Part shown: piece after piece, positions 1-7,517 of the stretch
Layout of the letters: the number at the start of each line of letters is the position of its first letter
Position numbering within the stretch: the first letter of the stretch is position 1
Source of the DNA: Bifidobacterium ramosum
GTDB lineage: Bacteria; Actinomycetota; Actinomycetes; Actinomycetales; Bifidobacteriaceae
NCBI RefSeq assembly: GCF_009299505.1
Contig: NZ_WBSM01000003.1
Coordinates: forward strand, 25,827-89,826
DNA length: 64,000 nt
Direction: 5' to 3'
The notes under the pieces: generated by a model
The model's input: only the letters and a program-made list of their open reading frames with translations
The model's database searches: none
What the model was told of the DNA's origin: nothing
Position numbers and translations under genes: made by a program

Positions 1-213
1 GAACACGTCGAGTGTGCGGCCGGTGGTCGCGAGCAGGTCGGCGGCGACCGGCGCGAGCATCGCGTCGGCGACGGCCGCGTGGTCGTGCAGCGCGGCGGCG
101 AGCGTCGGGTCGACGGTCTGCTCGTTGAGCGCCGCGGTCCACGGCGTGGACTGTCCGGCGAACGCGAGCGCATGCGGCTCGCCCGCCAGCTTGTTCAAGA
201 AGAAGGTAGTCAT
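1..213 (-). CDS. fas: Type I fatty acid synthase, N-terminus only (cut by window edge)
   Basis: The 71 codons read inward from an ATG at 213 and run off the left edge. The protein begins MTTFFLNKLAGEPHALAFAG and continues QSTPWTAALNE, the characteristic start of bacterial type I FAS, in which an N-terminal acyltransferase region (fungal FAS-beta-like) opens a polypeptide of roughly 3000 residues. Known family role: de novo synthesis of saturated fatty acids from acetyl- and malonyl-CoA by one cytosolic megasynthase, found in mycobacteria, corynebacteria and bifidobacteria. An AAAGGAA Shine-Dalgarno lies 6 nt before the ATG. The gene starts 50 bp after the stop of the carboxylase beta subunit on the same strand, so the malonyl-CoA supplier and consumer are probably co-transcribed. 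Only the extreme N-terminus is visible, so later domains cannot be checked. Confidence 0.85.
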   Translation of the reverse strand, partial: MTTFFLNKLAGEPHALAFAGQSTPWTAALNEQTVDPTLAAALHDHAAVADAMLAPVAADLLATTGRTLDVF

Positions 214-263
214 AAGAGTTCCTTTACGTAGGTTGATCGGTCGTGTTCAGAAAGTCTGCGACA

Positions 264-1868
264 TCAGAGAGGCTGGTTGCCGTGGTGCCGGTTCGTCGCG
301 CGCGTCCGCCGTTTGCCGGCGAGCAGCCGCAGCGATTCGGCGATCGCCTGCCGCGTCTGTTCGGGGTCGATCATCGCGTCGATCTGCCCGGTTTCGAGCG
401 ACAGGTTCGCGTTGACAGTCGTCCGCTGGTAGTCGGCGACGAGCTGCGCGCGCAACGCGTCTACGTCGCGCCCGGATTCCTTCGCCTTCTGCAGGTCCTT
501 GCGGTGGATGATGTTGACCGCGCCGGTCGCGCCGAGCACCGCGATCTGCGAGCTCGGCCACGCGAAGTTCATATCCGCGCCGATCGCCTTGGATCCCATC
601 ACAATGTACGCGCCGCCGAACGCCTTGCGCAGCACGACGGTGACCATCGGCACCTGCGCGTTGCCGTACGCGTAGATCACCTTCGCGCCGCGCCGGATGA
701 TGCCGGCGTGCTCCTGTTCGGCGCCCGGCTTGTATCCGGGCGTGTCCACAAGCGTGATGACGGGCAGGTTGAACGCATCGCACAACCGCACGAACCGCGC
801 GACCTTCTCGGACGAGTCCACGTCGAGGATGCCGGCGTTCACGTTCGGCTGGTTCGCGACCACACCGACCGGCCGGCCTTCGATGCACGCGAAGCCGACG
901 ACGGCCGATCCGGCGAACAGCTCCTGCACCTGCACGAACTCGCCGTAGTCGACGATGCAGCGGATCACGTCGAGCATGTCGTACGGCTGGCGGTCGTTGT
1001 CGGGTACGATCTGCGCGAGTCGTTTCGCGGTGTCGCGTTCGGCTCGGGTGACGGCGTACGCGTACGTCGGCGGCTGACTGTCGGAACTCGACGGCAGGTA
1101 CGCGAGTACGGTGCGCGCGTAGTCGATCGCGTCCGCTTCGTCTTCGCCGAGGTAGTGCGCGACGCCGGACTTCGCGTTGTGCACGTAGCCGCCGCCGAGG
1201 TCGTCCATGCTGATGACCTCGCCGGTCGCGGCCTTGACGACGTCCGGTCCGGTGACGAACATGTCCGAGTTCTCGCGGGTCATGATGATGAGGTCCGTGA
1301 GGGCCGGGCAGTAGACCGCACCGCCCGCGCACGGACCGAGGATGATGGAGATCTGCGGCACGAATCCGCTGGCCGCGCAGGTGCGGCGGAAGATGCGGCC
1401 GTATTGGGTGAGTGCGGCGACGCCTTCCTGGATGCGCGCGCCGCCGGAGTCGATGAGCGCGACGATCGGCACTTTCAGTTCGAGCGCCTGATCCATGAGC
1501 CGGCAGATCTTCTCGCCTTCCGCACGGCCGAGCGTGCCGCCGCGCACGGAGAAGTCCTGCGCGTAGACGGCCACCTTGCGGCCGTACACGTCGCCGAATC
1601 CGGTGATGACGGCCGCACCGGCCTTGCCGCCGTTGATGTCGCCGCCGGCGAACCGGCCGATCTCCTCGAACGTGCCGGTGTCGAGCAGCAGGTCGAGCCG
1701 TTCGCGGGCGGTGCGTTTGCCTTTGACGTGCTGACGGTCGCGGGCGTGCGCCTCGGCGTCGCGCGCGAGTTCGGCGGCGCGGGCGACGGCCGCGCGGATC
1801 GGCTGATGATCGCCATCCGGCTGTTTCACGTACTGTTTCACCGCCGGCGACTGCATGATGTCGGTCAT
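264..1868 (-). CDS. accD: Acyl-CoA (acetyl/propionyl-CoA) carboxylase, carboxyltransferase beta subunit
   Basis: This 534-residue protein is the carboxyltransferase half of a biotin-dependent acyl-CoA carboxylase and moves CO2 from carboxybiotin to acetyl- or propionyl-CoA. Two crotonase-like halves are visible. The N-terminal half has the DSGGARIQEG oxyanion segment near residue 142 and LGPCAGGAVYCPAL near 180. The C-terminal half has TLVDTPGYKPGAEQE, followed by MGSKAIGADMNFAWP. Length and motifs match the actinobacterial AccD/PccB type rather than E. coli AccD, and no zinc ribbon is present. The start overlaps the stop of the alpha-subunit gene by 4 nt (ATGA), which indicates translational coupling, and fas follows 50 bp downstream. 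Whether acetyl- or propionyl-CoA is preferred cannot be read from sequence; the link to fas favours malonyl-CoA supply. The last residues are basic and low in complexity. Confidence 0.9.
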   Translation of the reverse strand: MTDIMQSPAVKQYVKQPDGDHQPIRAAVARAAELARDAEAHARDRQHVKGKRTARERLDLLLDTGTFEEIGRFAGGDINGGKAGAAVITGFGDVYGRKVAVYAQDFSVRGGTLGRAEGEKICRLMDQALELKVPIVALIDSGGARIQEGVAALTQYGRIFRRTCAASGFVPQISIILGPCAGGAVYCPALTDLIIMTRENSDMFVTGPDVVKAATGEVISMDDLGGGYVHNAKSGVAHYLGEDEADAIDYARTVLAYLPSSSDSQPPTYAYAVTRAERDTAKRLAQIVPDNDRQPYDMLDVIRCIVDYGEFVQVQELFAGSAVVGFACIEGRPVGVVANQPNVNAGILDVDSSEKVARFVRLCDAFNLPVITLVDTPGYKPGAEQEHAGIIRRGAKVIYAYGNAQVPMVTVVLRKAFGGAYIVMGSKAIGADMNFAWPSSQIAVLGATGAVNIIHRKDLQKAKESGRDVDALRAQLVADYQRTTVNANLSLETGQIDAMIDPEQTRQAIAESLRLLAGKRRTRATNRHHGNQPL

Positions 1869-3739
1869 TGCGCATCTCCCTTCTTCGCGCCGTCCACGTC
1901 GAGCGTCACCAACGTCTCCCCCGCGTCGACGCCGGCCGCCGGGCCGACGAAGATCTTCGTGACCGTGCCGGCGGCCGGCGCGTACACGTAGTTCTCCATC
2001 TTCATCGACTCGAGCACGACAAGCAGGTCGCCCTTCGCAACATGCTGGCCCTCAGCCACGTTGATGCGCGTGACCACGGCCTGCATCGGCGCGGAGATGA
2101 CGCCCGGCCGGCCGGCGTTCGCCGGCTTCGCGGCCGCGGTCCGGTGCAGCCCGGACCCGCGCAGCGGCTGGGTCGGACGCTTCGCGCCGCGGGCGCGCGC
2201 CGAGCCGGTGATGTTCTCGACGATGTCGAGCGGCACGGTGAGCTTGACCCGTTTGTCGTTCATTTCGATGACGAACGTTTCGGTCGGCGTCGGCTTCGGT
2301 TCGGCCTGCGTCGCGCCCGCGCCGGACGCACCGCCCGCACCGCCGCTGAGCGACGCCGGCTGGCCTGCCTTCGTCGCGTTCGCCTCACGGTTGAGGTACT
2401 TGCGTTCCAGCCACTTCGTGCTCACGTCGAACGCGTGGCCGTGCTCGGCCGTGAACTCGTCGTCGCGGAACACCTGCTCGAACAGGCTCTTCGGCGTCGG
2501 CACACCCTCGATTCGCAGCTCCCCCAACGAGCGACGAACCCGGGCGACCGCGGCCGCACGATCCTGCGCAGTGACGATCAGCTTGCCCATCATCGAATCG
2601 AACTTCGGCGAGATCGTGTCGCCCTCCACCACGCCGGAGTCGACGCGCACGCCCGGCCCGGACGGCCAGTGCAGCACCGTGAGCGTGCCGGAGCTCGGCG
2701 TGAGGTTCGTGGCCGGATCCTCGCAGGTGATGCGCAGCTCGAAGCTGTGCCCGCGCGGTTCGGGCGGCGTGGTGAGCTCGCCGCCGTCCGCGATCGTGAT
2801 CTGCTCGCGCACGAGATCCAGCCCGCACACCTCCTCGCTCACCGTGTGCTCGACCTGCAGACGCGGGTTGACCTCGAGGAAGTACACCTTGCCGGTGTCG
2901 GTGAGCATGAACTCGCACGTGCCGAGACCGACGTAATCGACCGCCTCGAACAGCCGGCGCGAGTAGCGTTCGAGCTGCTCGTGCACGCCCTCCGGCAGGA
3001 ACGGCGCGGGGGCCTCCTCGATGAGCTTCTGGTTGCGGCGCTGCACGCTGCAGTCGCGCGTCGAATAGACGGCGAAGTTGCCGTGGCTGTCGCGGCCGCA
3101 CTGCGTTTCGACATGACGGCCCTTGTCGATGAACCGTTCGACGAAGTATTCGCTCAGGTCGCCACCCTGCAACGCGTCATGGTTGAGGTAAAAGCCGCGC
3201 AGTTCGTCGTCGCTGCGCACGATGGTGATGCCGCGTCCGCCGCCGCCGTCGGTGCGCTTCATCATGATCGGATAGCCGTGGGTGTGCGCGAAGTCGTAGA
3301 GCGTGCGGATATCGCCGGCCGATTCGTTGAGGCCCGGCACCGGCGGGACCTTGGCGCGCGTGGCGACACGGCGCGCGGTGATCTTGTCGCCGAGATCGGT
3401 GAGCGCTTCGGGGCGCGGGCCGATCCAGATCGCGCCGGTCGCGAGGACCTTGGCCGCGAACGACGCGACTTCAGAGAGGAATCCGTAGCCGGGATGCACC
3501 GCGTCGGCGCCGGACCGGCGCAGCACGTCGATGAGCAGATCCTCGTTGAGATACGTGTCCTTGTAGGTGTCGCCCGGCAGCAGGTAGGCCTCGTCGGCCA
3601 TCGCGACGTACGGCGCGTCGCGATCCTGCTCGGCGTAGACGGCGACCGTGGCGAGCCCCATTTCGTGCGCGGTCCGTACGACGCGCAGGGCTATCTCACC
3701 TCGGTTCGCGATGAGTATTTTTTTGACAGTTTTCGTCAT
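1865..3739 (-). CDS. accC: Acyl-CoA carboxylase alpha subunit: biotin carboxylase fused to biotin carrier domain
   Basis: This 624-residue protein carboxylates biotin with ATP and bicarbonate and carries the biotin itself. In order it has a biotin-carboxylase N-domain (KKILIANRGEIALRVVRTA, residues 6-24), an ATP-grasp domain with the glycine-rich loop TDGGGGRGI near 165 and the EVNPRLQVEHTV motif near 300, a BC C-domain to about 450, an Ala/Pro-rich linker, and a biotinyl domain. The biotin acceptor is Lys580 in ESMKMEN. It heads the accC-accD-fas transcript. Its promoter lies in the 230-bp space shared with divergent bioY, which places carboxylase synthesis and biotin uptake under potentially common control. 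Lys580 is the obvious substrate of the ligase encoded at 4915-5880. Family and role are clear; the physiological acyl-CoA is inferred. Confidence 0.92.
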   Translation of the reverse strand: MTKTVKKILIANRGEIALRVVRTAHEMGLATVAVYAEQDRDAPYVAMADEAYLLPGDTYKDTYLNEDLLIDVLRRSGADAVHPGYGFLSEVASFAAKVLATGAIWIGPRPEALTDLGDKITARRVATRAKVPPVPGLNESAGDIRTLYDFAHTHGYPIMMKRTDGGGGRGITIVRSDDELRGFYLNHDALQGGDLSEYFVERFIDKGRHVETQCGRDSHGNFAVYSTRDCSVQRRNQKLIEEAPAPFLPEGVHEQLERYSRRLFEAVDYVGLGTCEFMLTDTGKVYFLEVNPRLQVEHTVSEEVCGLDLVREQITIADGGELTTPPEPRGHSFELRITCEDPATNLTPSSGTLTVLHWPSGPGVRVDSGVVEGDTISPKFDSMMGKLIVTAQDRAAAVARVRRSLGELRIEGVPTPKSLFEQVFRDDEFTAEHGHAFDVSTKWLERKYLNREANATKAGQPASLSGGAGGASGAGATQAEPKPTPTETFVIEMNDKRVKLTVPLDIVENITGSARARGAKRPTQPLRGSGLHRTAAAKPANAGRPGVISAPMQAVVTRINVAEGQHVAKGDLLVVLESMKMENYVYAPAAGTVTKIFVGPAAGVDAGETLVTLDVDGAKKGDAQ

Positions 3740-3785
3740 ACCGTCAAAACATAGCCCTATTTGTACGACGATTCAGCACACGATC

Positions 3786-3887
3786 CGACAAAAAGCGACG
3801 CCGCTTTTTGTCGGGATACGCAAACGTAACCGAAAGCCGGCCGGCGTACGATACCGAACCAAGTTGACGAAACTGCCACTTTCGTCA
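3786..3887. promoter_or_regulatory. Two palindromes in the shared accC/bioY promoter region
   Basis: A perfect 13-bp inverted repeat (CCGACAAAAAGCG, 4-nt loop, CGCTTTTTGTCGG) spans 3786-3815, 47 bp upstream of accC. A second one, TGACGAAA-N7-TTTCGTCA, spans 3865-3887, 87 bp upstream of bioY. Position between divergent biotin-linked genes and dyad symmetry fit operators. The first also resembles a short terminator hairpin. No regulator is assigned, and neither matches the actinobacterial BioQ consensus I know of. Confidence 0.35.
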
Positions 3888-3910
3888 GCAGCAGACCGCC
3901 CACAGTCGCA

Positions 3911-3942
3911 GGACACTGTCAGCGCAGCTGACTGAGGGAAGC
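3911..3942 (+). repeat. Degenerate family C repeat upstream of bioY
   Basis: Reads GGACACTGTCAGCGCAGCTG followed by ACTGAGGGAAGC, the right half of the AGGGGAGCTGTC...GACTGAGGGGAG element seen intact at 18180, 28602, 37378 and 62924. It ends 32 bp before the bioY start. Confidence 0.5.
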
Positions 3943-3973
3943 ACACGAGGGCGCCATACGAAAGGGGAATCAC

Positions 3974-4666
3974 ATGGCCAATCTCACCGAAACCACGCAA
4001 TCCGTTCCATCCGCAATCGCCAGCCGCCGCGCATTCGCCGGCGCCATCGTCAAGCCGGTCGTGTTCGCTGTGCTGCTCGCACTAGCGACAATGGCCGGGC
4101 GCATCCCGATCCCGGGCACGCCGGTACCGATCACACTACAGACCTTCGTGGTGATGGTCGCCGCGCTCACGATGAGCTGGCGGCAGGCCGGCGCGGCGAT
4201 CGCGCTGTATCTGGCGGCGGGCGCGGCCGGACTGCCGGTCTTCTCTGGCGGCGCATCCACCGCGGCGCTGCTCGGTCCGAGCGCCGGGTTCCTCATCGGC
4301 TTCCTGCCGGCCGCGGTCGTGACCGCGCTGCTCAAGGGCTCCGCGCGACGTACGGCGGCGAGCGCCGATCTGCTGCGCGGTGCGGCGCACGCGTCCGGCC
4401 TGTCGAGCGACGGTTCCGTCGCTGACGATTGCACTGCCGATTCCCGTGCGGTGCGCACGATCCTGACCGCGTTGCGCTACTTCGCCGCTGCGGTCATCGG
4501 CTGCATCGTGCTGGATTATCTGTTCGGCTTCACCGTGCAGTCCGCGATCACCGGCATGCCGTTCGGCGCGGTCGCCCTAGCGTCCATGGGCTTCGTGGCC
4601 GGCGACCTCGTCAAGGCCGCCGTCGCCTCTCTCGCCATCGCCGGCGCCGCCACCCTCCGTCGCTAG
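3974..4666 (+). CDS. bioY: BioY biotin transporter (ECF S component)
   Basis: The 230-residue membrane protein shows the BioY pattern: an N-terminal helix (VKPVVFAVLLALATMAGRI), the signature PIPGTPVPITLQTF near residue 58, ITLQTFVVMVAALTMSWRQA, then GAAGLPVFSGG and a PSAGFLIGFLPAA helix. BioY binds biotin in the membrane and works alone or with an EcfT/EcfA module, and no energising genes are in this window. At 230 residues it is longer than the usual 180-200 because of a polar insertion of about 45 residues (roughly 118-160) between the middle and last helices. A GAAAGGGGAATCAC Shine-Dalgarno precedes the ATG. It is divergent from accC and faces birA, so this is a biotin uptake-attachment-use neighbourhood. 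No biotin synthesis genes are seen here. Confidence 0.88.
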   Translation: MANLTETTQSVPSAIASRRAFAGAIVKPVVFAVLLALATMAGRIPIPGTPVPITLQTFVVMVAALTMSWRQAGAAIALYLAAGAAGLPVFSGGASTAALLGPSAGFLIGFLPAAVVTALLKGSARRTAASADLLRGAAHASGLSSDGSVADDCTADSRAVRTILTALRYFAAAVIGCIVLDYLFGFTVQSAITGMPFGAVALASMGFVAGDLVKAAVASLAIAGAATLRR

Positions 4667-4914
4667 TCCCTCAGTTCGGCTCCCCCTGCGGGACATTGTC
4701 AACAGGCAAGCCAACAACCCGTGAGCGAAGCCGACTGAAGATACGCCCCCTGGCTCCTCCTACAGGACATTGCCGTCGAGCAAACAGCAGAGCTGTTTGT
4801 AGGCAATGTGCGAGCCGACAGGCGAGCCAGTAAAACGCGAGCGACAGCTCGTCCATAATCGCAGGACGAGCTGTCGCCGTAGGCGACTGAGGGGGGGGTC
4901 ACACCCACCACCTC
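4667..4914. repeat. Repeat-rich space between convergent bioY and birA
   Basis: No gene. It holds degenerate copies of a GGACATTG...GGCAATGT element and, at 4841-4877, a perfect 14-bp hairpin (GCGACAGCTCGTCC, 9-nt loop, GGACGAGCTGTCGC). That hairpin overlaps a family C-like tail (GGCGACTGAGGGGGG, about 4881-4896). The hairpin sits between two convergent stops and may act as a bidirectional terminator, although there is no T-run on either side. Confidence 0.45.
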
Positions 4915-5880
4915 CTATCCCAGCACACCCACATCCGCCGTACGCACGATCCGAACATTCCCGTCCACATCCCGTATCGTCAGCGACGCATCGTCATTCA
5001 ACGCAACCGCAATCCCACGCAGCGTCGAACCGTCGGTGAAATGCGCTTCGACATCATGGCCCAGCGTCCAACACACGCCGCGCGTCTCCGCCAGCAGATC
5101 ACGCGCATCACCGCGCGGATCCGCGACGAACCACGCGATGCGCGACCGCAGCGCCGCGACGATCTTCGCCGCGATCGCGTCGCGTACATCATCCGTCGTA
5201 CCGTCCAGCCGCCAATGCAGTTGCAACGACGTGGCCTGCGCCGTAGGCAGCCGGTCGGCCGGCACGGCGATGTTGAGTCCGATGCCGAAGATCAGCGCCA
5301 CGGACTGCGGGTCGTCCGGAGGGAACACCATTTCGGCGAGGATGCCGCCGAGCTTCTTGCCGTCGCAGAAGATATCATTCGGCCATTTCAGCTGTAACGC
5401 GGCGTTGTCCGGTCCGTCGGCATCGTCGCACGGCATAGCGTCGCCCAGCCCATCGGCATCGTCACGCATGCGAGTCGCACTATTCGCGCGAACATCGTCA
5501 CATGCCTCCGCACGCGTACCGTGACGTACAACGCCATCCAACGCATCCAACGCACTCAGTCCGGCGATCATCTGCAGCCAGCCGTTGACCGACGCGTCGG
5601 TCGCCACCGCACGCGGCACGACGATCGCGAATGATACGGTGAACGACTCCCCCGCCGCACTGCTCCACGTATGATCGAGCCGACCGCGGCCCGCCGTCTG
5701 TTCGTCCGTCGCGATCACCGCGATCCGACGACCGCCGGCGATCAACTCGCGCGCGACCGTATTCGTCGATCCGACTGTATCGAACAGCAACACCTCACCA
5801 TCCGCCGCCGCAACCGTCCGAGGCATCCGTTCCCCCGCACGCCGCGCCGCCGCGGTCATCACATCATTCATCGCACTCAT
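4915..5880 (-). CDS. birA: Biotin-[acyl-CoA carboxylase] ligase, catalytically intact
   Basis: A 321-residue group I biotin protein ligase (no N-terminal DNA-binding domain). It activates biotin to biotinyl-AMP and attaches it to the carboxylase lysine, here presumably Lys580 of AccC. Visible landmarks are VGSTN near residue 37, the biotin/AMP-binding loop TAGRGRLDHTW (AGRGR at 63-67), the catalytic KWPND at 165-169, and KKLGGILAE at 175-183. A C-terminal SH3-like domain follows (GSTLRGIAVALNDDASLTI). An acidic, low-complexity insertion occupies about residues 120-160, just before KWPND. A second ligase-like gene lies upstream on the same strand, separated by 289 bp of family A hairpins. The motifs make activity very likely. 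Confidence 0.9.
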   Translation of the reverse strand: MSAMNDVMTAAARRAGERMPRTVAAADGEVLLFDTVGSTNTVARELIAGGRRIAVIATDEQTAGRGRLDHTWSSAAGESFTVSFAIVVPRAVATDASVNGWLQMIAGLSALDALDGVVRHGTRAEACDDVRANSATRMRDDADGLGDAMPCDDADGPDNAALQLKWPNDIFCDGKKLGGILAEMVFPPDDPQSVALIFGIGLNIAVPADRLPTAQATSLQLHWRLDGTTDDVRDAIAAKIVAALRSRIAWFVADPRGDARDLLAETRGVCWTLGHDVEAHFTDGSTLRGIAVALNDDASLTIRDVDGNVRIVRTADVGVLG

Positions 5881-5906
5881 CCCACCAGCCTAACCCCTCC
5901 CACCCC

Positions 5907-6145
5907 AACGTACATACGACCGATTACCCCATCCCAATCGGCTGTATGTACGTTAGAAAAACAACATCCCGCCTTTCTTAACGGACATACAGCCGATTCA
6001 CCGTACGAAATCGGCTGTATGTCCGTCAGGGGAAAAGAGCCCAACAGGGAAGAACACCCGCGCACCGTCCCGCTCTCCCCTACCGTTCATCCCTTCCTAA
6101 CGGACATACAGCCGATCATCCACCCCGAATCGGCTGTATGTCCGC
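5907..6145. repeat. Three family A hairpins between the two biotin-ligase genes
   Basis: Copies at 5907-5954 (variant, with GTACATACGACCG), 5980-6026 and 6100-6145. The last two have the standard arms ACGGACATACAGCCGAT and ATCGGCTGTATGTCCG around short unrelated loops. The third ends 24 bp downstream of the stop of the upstream ligase gene. Confidence 0.9.
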
Positions 6146-6169
6146 TGGAAAGAATGAAGAGGGTGAGCT

Positions 6170-7078
6170 TCAGTCGAGAAGGCTGACCTCACTGGACAGC
6201 AGCGCGCGCGTCCCGCCGTCCAGCGTACGCACGCTGAGCGACGCGTCGTCGTTGAGCGCGATGACCTCGCCGCGCACCGAACTGCCGTCGATGAGCTGCG
6301 CGTGAATCGTACGCCCCATCATCCAGCACACGTGCCGCATCTCCGACCGCAGACGACCGGCCTGAATCATCGGCATGGCCACCAGCGCTGCCAGTCGCGA
6401 CCGCAGCGACTCGACCAGACGGGAGGCGATCATGTCGCGCAGCTCGGCCACGGACGGCAGCGGACCGAAATGCATCTGCAGCGACGTGGCCTGCGCGGTG
6501 GGCAGCCGGTCGGCGGGCATGTTGAGGTTGACGCCGACGCTGAAGACGACGGCCATGCTCGCCGGCCTGCCATCGGTCGCAACGGCAGCACTCGCGGATT
6601 CGCCCAGCGGCAGCACCTCGGTGACGGTGGCGCCGATCTTCAGCCCGTGACAGTAGATGTCGTTCGGCCATTTGATCTGGAATCCGCATTCGGGATCGAA
6701 CGGCCGCGCGCCGGCGGCGTCGATCGTTCCTTCCAACGCGTCGAGCGTGGCCAGTCCGGCGATCATCTGCAGCCAGCCGTTGACGAGCTCGTCGTCGGCC
6801 ACCGATTCGGGAATCACCGCCACGCAGGTCGCCGTGAACGATCGGCCCGGCAGCGTGACCCACGTGCGGCCGAACCGTACGAGCGCCTTGGCGAGCTGAT
6901 CGGCCATGAGCACGGTGATCGGAATGCCGTGCGGCGATTGCAGGGCGATCTCGTTATGCTCGATCATGCGACGCGCCAGGGCGTGGGTCGATTCGACCGC
7001 GGCTTCGGCGACGACTTTGTCGGCCACTTGTTCAGTATCGGCAAGCCGCGGCGTTGCGGCTTTCATCATGGAAATCAT
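6170..7078 (-). CDS. BirA paralogue lacking the GRGR biotin-binding loop; probable non-catalytic biotin-ligase homologue
   Basis: A 302-residue protein aligned throughout with the neighbouring BirA: VEST (28-31) for VGSTN, NGWLQMIAGLATLDALEG identical in layout, KWPND at 136-140, PADRLPTAQATSLQ, and a C-terminal GSSVRGEVIALNDDASLSV domain. The segment that should read ADEQTAGRGRxGRTW instead reads ADQLAKALVRFGRTW (59-73), so the glycine/arginine loop that closes over biotin and AMP is gone. KKLGGIL has also become LKIGATV. Biotinyl-AMP formation is therefore unlikely (inference). The frame is long, uninterrupted and has coding bias like its neighbours, so this is not a decayed pseudogene. It may be a biotin sensor, a partner of the active ligase, or an enzyme with another lipoyl/biotinyl-type substrate. 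There is no DNA-binding domain. Confidence 0.75.
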   Translation of the reverse strand: MISMMKAATPRLADTEQVADKVVAEAAVESTHALARRMIEHNEIALQSPHGIPITVLMADQLAKALVRFGRTWVTLPGRSFTATCVAVIPESVADDELVNGWLQMIAGLATLDALEGTIDAAGARPFDPECGFQIKWPNDIYCHGLKIGATVTEVLPLGESASAAVATDGRPASMAVVFSVGVNLNMPADRLPTAQATSLQMHFGPLPSVAELRDMIASRLVESLRSRLAALVAMPMIQAGRLRSEMRHVCWMMGRTIHAQLIDGSSVRGEVIALNDDASLSVRTLDGGTRALLSSEVSLLD

Positions 7079-7517
7079 GGGATTACGATACGCCGCGACC
7101 GCGGACGCGTCAAAACGCGCAGCACCGGTCGGCTCGGGATATGGACGAATCGCATCCGATCGTCAACTTCGTCCCGCACTCTCCCTATCCGATGCTCCCA
7201 TCCGCCTCCCTGTCCGATGTTCCCACCCACAGCCCATACGGAGCGGCCACCCGCCGACCGTCCATCTCCGCGCATCGCCGACCGCGTACCGCCGACCGCA
7301 CATCACGTACGAGACGACCGTAACTCAACAACAACGCCTCCCCACTGTTGAGTTACGGCCTCCCACGGTCCCTCAAACGACCGTAACTCAACAACAACAT
7401 CTCCCTACTGTTGAGTTACGGTCGTTTCGGGCACCAGAAACGACCGTAACTCAATGACAAAGTACGGTTTTCATTGAGTTACGGCCGTTTCAGCCTGCCC
7501 TTATAGAATGGCGTATT
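7079..7517. repeat. Intergenic space with three family B hairpins (7315-7491)
   Basis: 7079-7314 shows no gene or clear signal. Then come three tandem inverted repeats with arms CGACCGTAACTCAA / TTGAGTTACGGTCG: 7315-7360, 7375-7427 and 7437-7491. Loops are 15 nt, and the first two loops are similar. The arms are unrelated in sequence to family A but the layout is the same. The array ends 26 bp before the start of the membrane-protein gene and may overlap its promoter. No other copy is seen in the window. Confidence 0.85.

Noticed and set aside
243..1991. 582-codon open frame on the plus strand across the carboxylase gene
   Set aside because: It is the antisense shadow of the carboxyltransferase gene: high-GC codon bias leaves the opposite frames open. 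No homology and no ribosome site.
6170..7078. Pseudogene of birA
   Set aside because: Catalytic-loop residues are lost, but the frame is full length with normal coding bias and retains other conserved blocks. Decay would be expected to bring stops or frameshifts.
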